From contig SWDT01000140.1 of the NCBI GenBank assembly GCA_009193035.1, positions 46,948-110,947 of the forward strand: 64,000 nucleotides of DNA, given 5' to 3'. The stretch's first letter is position 1. Every line of letters begins with the position of its first letter. Positions 44,160 to 53,548 of this stretch are shown one piece after another. A program made the position numbers and the translations under genes. The stretch is from Halicephalobus mephisto (Eukaryota; Nematoda; Chromadorea; Rhabditida; Panagrolaimidae). The notes below the pieces were generated by a model that saw only the letters and a program-made list of their open reading frames with translations, was not told where the DNA came from and ran no database searches.

Positions 44160-44427
44160 CAGTCACTATCCATTTTTGTTTTAATAGAAAATATTTGGAT
44201 AGTGTCCAATTTTGGCGATTTTCTATAAACATTAGTCACTATCCAAATCTAATAGAAATCATGAGGATAGTGACTGATGATAATAAGAAGTTATAAAAAC
44301 TAGTCACTATCCATTTTTTTCAAGGGTAGAAGTAAACCAGAATAGTGACTGATAATAATAAGAAATTATAAAAACTAGTCACTATCCATTCTTTTCCAGA
44401 ATAGAAGTGAACTGGGATAGTGTTCAG
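44160..44427 (+). repeat. Array of four tandem hairpins
   Basis: The 11-mer AGTCACTATCC occurs at 44161, 44234, 44302 and 44377, each followed some 25-30 nt later by its inverse GGATAGTGACT or a close variant (about 44198, 44265, 44340, 44414). The spacers share GATAATAATAAGAA and TTATAAAAACT. Each unit can form a stem of 10 or more base pairs. Confidence 0.85.
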
Positions 44428-44557
44428 TTTTGAAAATTAATTATCCACTATAATTATTATCTTCATAATTTATTTTTTGGATTTAATCCCAAATTTCTTC
44501 GATATTATTCCAAGTTTTTAAATCCTTGTTAATTTGTAAACATAAACGAAAATAAAC

Positions 44558-44654
44558 CCATCGTTAGTCGATAGGGATCGATCCAAATGGACTCGGGAAC
44601 TTCCTCCTTGATCTATCATACGACGGATCATAAAATTTCCCTCGGCAGCTGTGT
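44558..44654 (-). CDS. Candidate first or internal exon A of a small minus-strand gene
   Basis: A GC-rich island. On the minus strand, GGTTAATTAG is followed by ACACAGCTGCCGAGGG; the frame reads TAAEGNFMIRRMIDQGG and SSRVHLDRSLSTNDG up to a TGG|GTTTAT donor. The same donor type is used by accepted exons in this window. The Met in NFMIRRM could be the start after trans-splicing. It ends with two nucleotides of a Gly codon, which both exon B (42583-42685) and exon C (40010-40139) complete in frame. Spliced products would be roughly 60-70 residues, basic and Ser-rich. Function unknown. Confidence 0.45.
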
Positions 44655-45359
44655 CTAATTAACCATTTCAAAAATAAAAACAAAATTCGATTCAATGAAG
44701 ATTAAAAAGAAAACAATTTTACTCGGATTCGAGAATGAACAACCTATAGTTATTTCGAAATTTACTAAATATATATTTAAACCTTATTTTATTTTTAATA
44801 AATATAGTTCTAAAATAAAAAATTAAATAAAAATAAAAATTTTCATATATCAGAAGCTAAAATTTAATTTTTAAAAATATTTCGAAATTTACTAAATATA
44901 TATTTAAAATTTATTTTATTTTTAATAAATATGGTTCTAAAATTAAAAATAAAATAAAAAAAATTTTCATATATGAGAAGCTAAAATTTAATTTTAAAAA
45001 ATATTTTAAAATAACTTATAACTTATTTTATAGCATATTATATGTTAATTTAGAATATGTTTTTAAATTTTTTATGAATGTTCTTTCAAAATAAGAAAAT
45101 TGAAATGGAAATTTCCATATATTACAAGTTAAAAGTTAATCAATTTTTTCAAACAAGTTACAACTCATTTCGTGGTCAATTAAATATCTATTCGGTTTTT
45201 TTATTTTTGACGGATGTACTTTTGAATTAACAAAAGAAATCCACTTACTCGAAGTGGTCTTTTGAAATTATATGTGTATCACTTCAAAGCTCTTGAAACA
45301 CACATTCAGAAGCTGTCGTTGTTTCTGCTGAGTTCCGTTTTATCAAAATTGAAAATTAA

Positions 45360-45605
45360 AGTTCAAGATTGAAATTCTAATTTTTCGTGTTAAGACACAA
45401 TTGAAACTTAAAGTTCGAGATCGAAATTCTAATTTTTCGTGTTAAGACACATAATGGAAACAGAGTTCGAGATCGAAATTCTAATTTTTCGTGTTAAGAC
45501 ACAATTGAAACTTAAAGTTCGAGATTGAAATTTTAATTTTTCGTGTTAAGACACAATTGAAACTCAAGATTCAAGATTAAAATTCTAATTTTTCGTGTTG
45601 AGACA
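45360..45605 (+). repeat. Roughly 55-60-bp tandem repeat
   Basis: Five units ending in CTAATTTTTCGTGTTAAGACACA. An inverted partial unit (GTGTCTTAACACGAAAAAT) follows at about 45703. CCCTGAGGTCCAGGTCGAAA near 45735 faces its near-inverse TTTCGACCTGGAACCCTGAG near 45895, forming a long imperfect stem. Confidence 0.85.
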
Positions 45606-46377
45606 CATCTATGAATTTTTCTTACTGTAAAATATTCTTTCATTTAAGTTGATATAATTGGATATCTGGATTTTTCGAATCATAATATGACTTATGAATC
45701 GTGTCTTAACACGAAAAATTTCGATTTCAATCCAAACCCTGAGGTCCAGGTCGAAATTTGGATTTTTTATGTTAAGATACAACTTATGGATTATATTTGA
45801 ATTAGAGGAATCTAGTTAAACTTTAATTATTAATTTAGATGAAACAGATTTTTGAAATAGAAAAATTTATGTTTTTAATTTAAAAAATCCGAATTTCGAC
45901 CTGGAACCCTGAGTTTCGATTTTGACAATACGGACCTCTGGATGTTATTCTGAAATGCCAAAATTAGAAAAAACAAAATTCTTCACATCAACGCCGGAAA
46001 ACTTTTCTTTGGTGTTCGGATTGTTTTCTGCGTTAAATATAGCAATTTGAGTAACTTCTTTTTACTCGTGTGCGAATTTCGAGCTGATTGTGATTACTTG
46101 GTCGATTTTTTAAAAAAGCAAAAATTTAACATGTTGAAATTTCGTTTTTTAAATTTTTTATCTCACTTCAGGAAAACACTGAACAGATAACAGATAACGG
46201 ATTCTGAATGTGCATTTCAAGAGCTTTAAAATGATATATAACTTATTTCGAAAAACCACTTCGAATAAACGAATTTCCCTTGTGAGATAACAGAATAAAT
46301 GTGTGGGATTTCATATATCGCGTGTCGAGGAAATTGAACTTTTTATTTGTTTTATTGACAAGAATAAACATTCTTTT

Positions 46378-46835
46378 CATAATGCGTTTTAAAATAAGTT
46401 ATGTATAATTTAATAATATTCTAAATTTGTATTTCATATATGAATTTTTATTAAAAATTACTAAAAAATGACGAAATAGATAAAAATGTAAACTTTCAAA
46501 TATATAAGATGGAATTCCTTACCTACTTATTGACGACAGAAAATACTTTTCATAATGCGTTTTAAAATGAGTTGTATATAATTTAATAATATTCTAAATT
46601 TGAATTTCATATATGAATTTTTGTTAAAAATTACTAAAAAGTGATGAAATAGGATAAAAATGTAAACTTTCAAATATATAAAATGGAATTCCTTACCTAC
46701 TTATTGACGACAGAAAATACTTTTCATAATGTGTTTTAAAATGAGTTGTATATAACTTAATAATATTCTAAGTTTGAATTTCATATGTGAATTTTTGTTA
46801 AAAATTAATAAAAAATGACGAAATAAAATAAATTT
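46378..46835 (+). repeat. 173-bp tandem repeat
   Basis: About 2.6 copies with landmarks (AATGCGTTTTAAAAT or a variant) at 46381, 46554 and 46728. Each carries a CATATATGAATTTTT or CATATGTGAATTTTT segment. Confidence 0.9.
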
Positions 46836-47019
46836 ATAAATTTCAAAAAAACCAAATTTTTCAAACTTTTTTAAATATGTTTTATCCGAAATAATCTTCT
46901 GACCTGAGCTATATATTATTTTTTAACATCCCAGATATGGATTTCATATGTGAATTTTTGCTAAAAATGACAAAATAAGATAAATTCACAAATCTCATAT
47001 ATCATGTATAAAGAAATAC

Positions 47020-47312
47020 AATTTTTTATTTTTTGCAGACCTTAGACAAATCTATTTTTAAAATAATTTTTCTTACGTCAATTTTACCAATTCTCAAATT
47101 ACTCTGCAATTAAGTTGTTTTTTTCCTCCAATTTCTCAAATTCGTTTTTCAAAAATCAATTTCAAAGTCCTCAACACATAATCTCAGATTCATGGATTTT
47201 ATGGATTATCTTCTTGCAGAAATGTCTAGCCAGAGTGAAATACGTTTTCTCAACACCCTTGAAATGCACCGAAACTATGACGAATTCGCGTCGAAACCCC
47301 GGCTTTACTAAA
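47020..47312 (+). repeat. Exon-bearing dispersed repeat, copy 1
   Basis: From TTTTGCAGACCTTAGACAAA through the acceptor CTTCTTGCAG (ends 47220) and about 70 bp beyond, this is an inverted copy of 55170-55465. Downstream of the acceptor an open frame starts at once (MSSQSEIRFLNTLEMHR) and stops after 29 codons. The other copy encodes a related chain in the same frame, so the segment may derive from a gene's internal exon. Confidence 0.65.
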
Positions 47313-47349
47313 GACAATTTTTCTGTTTTTCGGGATAGAAACTAGACTA

Positions 47350-47640
47350 GAGAGGACCTGAAGCGATATCCTGAATATCAGGGAGCGTGGGATACTGTAG
47401 GACATGAATGAGGCTCTAGGTTGTATCGTACGACAGAAATGTAACAATTGTATTTTCTATCTTACTATTCTAGCAAAAATTGCTAATATTACTTCAGCTT
47501 TAAAGCAATATAACCGGATATATTATTAGATTACTGTCGAGATAGAAATTATAGTAAGAAAAAATCACCTGAAGCGATAGCCTGAATATCAGGGAACATG
47601 GGATACTGTAGGACGTGAGAGAAGTTCTAGGTTGTCTTGT
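47350..47640 (+). repeat. Two-copy repeat with CCTGAATATCAGG palindrome
   Basis: Copies at 47350-47430 and 47566-47640 share CCTGAAGCGATAxCCTGAAT, ATCAGGGA, GGGATACTGTAGGAC and TTCTAGGTTGT or a variant. A shorter relative is at 2226-2285. Confidence 0.75.
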
Positions 47641-48547
47641 GTGAGGGGCACAGAATAGTTATATTCTGTCCTGTGCTGGCAAAGATTACTTCTGGTTTCT
47701 ATCTTAACAGATTTATTTTTTGCTGTTGTGGTACCTTCATCTTGAAGTATATTTTAATCCTTACTTAATCTTTTAAATTTGAAAATCATTATGAATGACG
47801 GTGGTTAATTTTGAATGAGATGTGTGGATTTGTCCCGGACTTCTGGATGTAGTCTTTCATCGGGATATTCTGTTCATTAAAGTTTTCTTAGACGAAGAGA
47901 AACATCTATGGTTTGATAGAGCCATTGAGGTGGATTAGTCATCGGGTAATTTGTCGATTCACAAGAACGAAAATGTTTGATTTATCATTTGGAACATTTT
48001 TAATTTTTCAGAAACTTTGAATTTTTAAATATTTGTAATTTTTTAAATATTTTAAATTTTTTAAGATTCTTTAAATATTTGTAATTTCATTAGAAATGTC
48101 TTGAAATTTAATTTTTCTGTGATATTTTATCGATTAAATTAAATTTAAAATAAATCATCGTTGGTGAAATTTGACATTGTTTTTTGTTCAAATTTCTATA
48201 ATAATGTTGTTGTGCTTCATATTTACTTTTTTATTTCAGGACATGTAGGATATTTCGGGAAATCTAAATTTAGCATCGTTCCAATTTAGTGAACATTGAA
48301 CGGATTTTGATAATTCTTTTTTATTCGACTCGAATAACTTCGTCGTTTCGTTTACGATCAAAAAATATCGTAAAATTAAATATTAATCCTTGCAAAGCAC
48401 GAGACAGAATACTTCTTTCTTTAAAAATAAATCAGTTCTGGAACAGAACATCAAAGTTACTTTTCTGTATTGGAGTCTGAAGTACTTCAATAACTCCTTG
48501 ATCTCGCCCTAGCTTCAGTGATTATTGTCCTTTGTTAGTTAGAATTA

Positions 48548-48692
48548 CCTTATAATATACAGAATAGAGAATATAATAATAGTAACAGTAGTAGTAGTAA
48601 TAATAGTAATAATAATAACAATAGTAGTAATAATAGTGATAATAGTAACAATAGTAGTAGTAATAATAATAAAAATAATAAAAATAAAAACA
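48548..48692 (+). repeat. TAA/TAG trinucleotide microsatellite
   Basis: About 140 bp of (AATAAT/AGTAGT/AACAAT)n. Confidence 0.95.
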
Positions 48693-48728
48693 AATTTATA
48701 TATTAATCGGGCATTTCTTTTTTTTTAG

Positions 48729-50388
48729 TTTATGTAGGCTACTAACTGAAATTGTGCTAACGAGACCTCTTGCGCTTCAGGGACTTTCGTGCTGGGAGTT
48801 CCTTCGCAGTGAGCAACATTTTTTTCAACAAAACTGAAAATTTTTATCCTGATGAATTTTCCTTTAAAAAAGCTTATATTTTTATTTTTTTATTATTACA
48901 AGAAATAGGAAGCTTAACTAATTCTAACAAACAAGAATTATGGAAATCCGTCCAGTGTTCTTTGAACTAAAACGATTTAAAATTCGGATTTTTTGGGACG
49001 TCTTATACCAAATTTTAGGATTTTAAAAATCTTCTAAAAACTTATTCTCAATATCGGGGAAGTGTTTAAATCAATTTCTGAATTAATTGGAAGAATTTTA
49101 ATTTTTTGATTTTTTAATATTACGGTATTCGAAAAATTTTATAAATTTTATACATTTCTAAATTATTCTGAATTTGAACATAGTTTACAGCGCTGAAATT
49201 AAGAAAGAAGATGTTGTAATTTTGTGGGGAAGAATTTCAAAAAATTTGCATATTAAATTTTCATAAAAGTTTTGAAATTTCTATTTTGCATAAACGAGTC
49301 CCGGACCCCTCCGGCAAGTAGTCAGTCGAAAACGTCCTGAATCCGGAGAAAAGTGTCATTGCTAGCTTGTACAACCAACGCCAGAGGCAATGTCGAGGTA
49401 GTTTTTGAGGCCATTGGGGAAATTAATAATGGAGATGATGGACACCAAGTCGGATTTCCTCTTCCTTCTCGAAATCACACTGTTATCAAAGGTAAGTAGT
49501 TCTTTTTGTGGAATTTTCTCGACGAAAATTTCTGGGATCTTTTAGCAATGTTGGAATTCCAGTTTTCAGAAGTCTTCACTTGAGATTCTGGAGGATTTCG
49601 AAAGTTTCGAAATTTTCAGTTTAGAAATTTTTAAAAATTACGAAATTTTCTGTTTAGAAATTTTCAAAAATTACGAAATTTTCAGTTTATAAATTTTTAA
49701 AAACTACGAAATTTTCAGTTTATAAATTTTTAAAAATTACGAAATTTTCTGTTTATAAATTTTTAAAAATTACGAAATTTTCTGTTTAGACATTTTTAAA
49801 AACTACGAAATTTTCTGTTTTCAGAATCCCTAGTTCTGGAATATTCCGTGAGCTTTTGGAAGTTTGATGGAATTACGGACGACTTTAAGTTCCTACGAAA
49901 TTCTGAAAGTCTCCAGGGCATTTTGGAGATTCTGAAGTTTTTCACAGAATTCCAATTTTCAGAAGTCTTCATTCGGGATTCTGGAGGATTTTGAAAGTTC
50001 CAAAATAACTAGAAGTTTCCAGGGCATTTCGAATATTCTGGAATTTTCCACAGAATTGTGAAATTTTATAGAATTTCAAAAGTTTTAAGATTCTGAAAAA
50101 TTTTAAAAATTACAAAACTTTGAAATTTTTTAATTTTAAAATTTTTGGAAATTTTTAAAAGTTCGTAAAATTTAATTTTTTACAACTTTCGTTCGATATT
50201 TAATTTAAGAAAGTTCAAAATGTCGAAAATTCATATTTTTTAATGCCGAATTTTAAAGTCACCAAATCCCTGGAGGAATTTTTTACTTTTGTGCAGAAAA
50301 ATTTCCAACTACACGTACGGAAGAAACCGAAGTCATCTCAAGGACTCCACGACGGTTCCCTGCGGCATTTCCTCCCTTGATTTCTTAG
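48729..50388 (+). CDS. Partial orphan gene, three phase-compatible exons
   Basis: Exons 48729-48808 (LCRLLTEIVLTRPLALQG, donor A|GTGAGC), about 49373-49491 (TNARGNVEVVFEAIGE, INNGDDGHQVGFPLPSRNH, donor AAAG|GTAAGT) and 50297-50388 (acceptor TTTGTGCAG; KFPTTRTEETEVISRTPRR, FPAAFPPLIS, stop). Phases 1/2 and 1/2 match across both introns, and the exons are GC-richer than the surroundings. The first exon needs two nucleotides from an upstream exon I could not identify, so the N-terminus is missing. No family recognised; the C-terminus is Thr/Arg/Pro-rich and probably disordered. The second intron contains a 34-bp tandem repeat. Confidence 0.5.
49600..49825 (+). repeat. About 34-bp tandem repeat in an intron
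   Basis: Six to seven units of GAAATTTTCAGTTTAGAAATTTTTAAAAATTAC. It is flanked by two direct copies of TTTTCAGAAGTCTTCA...ATTCTGGAGGATTT (49563 and 49950). Confidence 0.9.
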
Positions 50389-50449
50389 TATTTCATTTTT
50401 GTTTTTATATTATTTTTCGGTAGCTGAATTAACTGAACATCTCAAGAAA

Positions 50450-50790
50450 AAATTTATTTAAAAAAATAATTTCGAAATCAATAAATTAGAAAAAAATAAG
50501 TATCCTAGCAGAATAACTTTATATAGGCCATTTTTACCTTTTTAGACTAGTTTGGTGTCTGAAATAGCCTAATATTATTAATTAAATAAGAAAAAATTAA
50601 TTTAAAAAAATTATTTCGAAATTATTGCAAGTAAAAAGGGATAAATGCCGTAGAGGAACAACTTTGCACAGGTCATTTTTATCTTTTTTAGACTAATCTG
50701 ATGTCTGAAATAGCCTAATATTATTAATTAAATAAGAAAAAATTAATTTTAAAAAATAATTTCGAAACCAGCACTGGTCCGAAGAAACAA
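50450..50790 (+). repeat. 146-bp tandem repeat
   Basis: About 2.3 copies; landmark AATATTATTAATTAAATAAG at 50571 and 50717. Confidence 0.85.
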
Positions 50791-51091
50791 GTACTGCTGG
50801 AGATCAATTGTCACACAGACCATTTCGAATTATTTTTGTTTTTATTCTTTTTAAATTGATAGATTTACAAATCAGATAGAACCCAAAAATTGTAGTTTTG
50901 TTCATTTTGGAGATTCCTGTTATTTGTCTAAGAATCATCCCCTCGGGCAAGAGTTGGTAATTTCTTCCCCTTCACCATAGACAATGAATTTTACCTTTCT
51001 CCACCTTCGACCCAAATACCCTCAGGGTATTATTTAATTTTTTAAAGTAATTTAAACTGTTAATTTTCACGAGTTTTTTCTAAAAAAAAGT

Positions 51092-51165
51092 GCTCCAAGG
51101 CCGGGAATCGAACCCATGTCTCGAGGATTACGGCCATTCGTGGCAACCACTGAACCAGCGAATAA
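51092..51165 (-). pseudogene. tRNA-like relic (or tRNA-derived SINE head)
   Basis: On the minus strand a perfect B box (GGTTCGATTCC) lies a tRNA-like distance after an A box (TGGTTCAGTGG, plus 51148-51158). The expected acceptor stems (about TATTCGC and CCTTGGA) do not pair and the anticodon stem is poor, so it is not a functional tRNA. It sits at the start of a GC-rich 300-bp patch. Confidence 0.6.
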
Positions 51166-51229
51166 TCCGAAAGGGCAATTATTTAAACCTTAAAATTGAG
51201 CTTTGGACCGATGTCAACGTTAAGAATTT

Positions 51230-53548
51230 CAAGCCAAAGCAGCTGGCGGAGCTCGTCCTTTCACGTTCTGCTGGAATTCAAAAAGGGTGCAGACTGAGCC
51301 AGGCTTGCCTTGTCATCAAATGGTGTCGGGCCGGGAAAAAGGTTCCTGCACCAGAGCGAGAACAAAACGCAAAAAACGTACGCGCACATTAGTTGTTCGT
51401 TGTGTTGTTGTGTTTTTGAGGTTTCCCCATGTTAAATTGAAAGTTATATTTATTTTCTCTCACACTACTCTTTTTCCACATCCTGTGCAAATCATTACTT
51501 TGGTGTGTATAAAAATATAGATATTTTTTATATAAATTTTTTTGTTTTCAACTTGATTTTCTTTTTTTTTCTTTCATTCGACATTTTTGCTTCAGATTAT
51601 TTCTGTATCAATAGAATATAAAGTAGGTTTTTTATATGGAGAGATTTTTTATTATCGTGTTTGTGATTTTAAATTAAAGGTTTTATTTTTTCTCTTTACT
51701 TTTTGTTATATTTCAAATTATTTCCTTATTAACGGAATTAAAAAAATAAGCATTTTTATGTAAAGTTTTATTTTTTTAAATTTTGTTTCTGTGATTTTAA
51801 ATTAAAGATTGTATTTTTTCTTTTTCCCTTACTCCTATCCTATTTCAAATTATTTCCTTATTAACGGAATTAAAAAAATAAGCATTTTTATATAAAATTT
51901 TATTTTTTTAAATTTTGTTTCTGTGATTTTAAATTAAAGATTGTATTTTTTCTCTTTACCTTACTCCTATCCTATTTCAAATTATTTCCTTATTAACGGA
52001 ATTAAAAAATAGGCATTTTTATGTAAAGTTTTATCTTTTTTATCGTGTTTCTATGATTTTACTTTTCGTCTCTACTTTGTTAATAAGGAAATAATTTGTC
52101 ACTTGCCCTTTTTCTTATTTGAGAGTTAAAAAGTAGGCATTTTTTGTAAAAAGTTTTATACCGTCTTTGTACGTGATATTAGTTCAAGTTTTATTTCTTC
52201 TTACTTTACTCCTTTTACTTCGAATTGTTTGCTTATTTTTTACTTTGTTAATAAATTTCTTTATTTAAATATTGTGTCTTTTTTGTTTCGTATGATGTTA
52301 GATTAAGTTTTATTTCCTCTTGCTCTACTACTTACCGCAATTTTTTCTGGTTAACTAAACTATGACTAATTATTTTTCATGTGAATTTTTTGTTTTTTAT
52401 CATGTCTATATGTTGAAAATTCTATTCGTTTTTTCCAACTCTAATTTATTTGTCGTATTTTAAGCAGTTTCTGTATTAAGGAACTAAAATAATTAAAAAG
52501 TGGAAATTTTTGCGTAAAAATGTTTACAGATGTGTTTTTTGTAATTTCATAAAAATCTCCCTAGATCTCGTGTTTTTTCAACGTTGTTTTTAATCTTCCT
52601 CTTTCCCAAAATTTTTTGCGTTTTTTGGACGTTTGAGAAAGAAGAATCATGTCGTTATCTCAGCGTTGTTCATTTTTACTTCTTTTTCCTTGAAATTTGT
52701 GTTGATAGATTGTCCTTTTTATTGGCCAAAGTTGTTGAATGTTTTTTTTCTGCAGACTTGGATTAGTTTTAAATCCTTAAAGAGCGTAGATTTTGTGGTT
52801 TGATTAATTAAAGATTTATAAAGCAGTATATTTAGGGAAAGTTCATAGAAAATGGAAAAAAGATTTTTGGAGTTTTTTAAATTTATTGTTTAAATTTTAG
52901 AATTTTAAAGAATTGAAGATTTTAGAAAAAAGTTTTTTATTTTTTAGTTAGGTTTAGGTAAATTTTGTAGTTTTGAGTGATGTGAGAAACTATAAAATTA
53001 AAGACGATTTTCGTCCAAAGATCGAATATTTGAGAATTTCCGCTTGTGTTGCAAAAGCAACTTTGACGTCTTGTTCCAAAAGTTGCTTGATTCATTGTGA
53101 TGAAAGATAACTGTTTTTTTGTGTCTAATAATTAATGTTTACTTTTACAGTGTAAATTGTAAACGAAATATGTAAGTTACTTAATACTAAGAAATGATTG
53201 AAAATTGATGGATTTAAATTTTGTAAGATTTTTAATTTTAGAAAATTACTAGTTGTTGAATTTTTGTATATCAGTGTTCTAAGTTGTAATGTCACGCTAC
53301 ATTGGAGCTTCTTTATGAAATTTTTTTTATCAATAATGTCATTTTGAAAATGTTACATATTACTTTGTCATTAACTCGGGGGAAACTTTTCGAAATACGT
53401 GTTTCCTGGTACTGTGTGATTTCCCATTTGGGATTTTTGTATTTTTTATAGAAATTTATAATTGTTTTTAGGGCCTGAAAATATTATCATGAATTGTTAG
53501 ATACGTATTTTGTCGAGTAATTAGGGTTTTTGTGAATTATCAACAACC
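51230..53548. other. Upstream region of the MSK kinase gene
   Basis: A GC-rich patch at 51230-51400 (CGTACGCGCACATTAG at its end) may hold promoter sequence. It is followed by 2.1 kb of strongly T-rich DNA with tandem repeats and no supported exon. Confidence 0.45.
51661..52100 (+). repeat. 132-bp tandem repeat with an inverted tail
   Basis: Three copies with an exact 132-bp period (TTTCCTTATTAACGGAATT at 51721, 51853, 51985). Just beyond, TTTGTTAATAAGGAAATAA at 52074 is the inverse of the landmark and could fold back on the last copy. Confidence 0.9.

Noticed and set aside
51092..51165. Functional tRNA gene
   Set aside because: A and B boxes are good, but the acceptor and anticodon stems do not pair.
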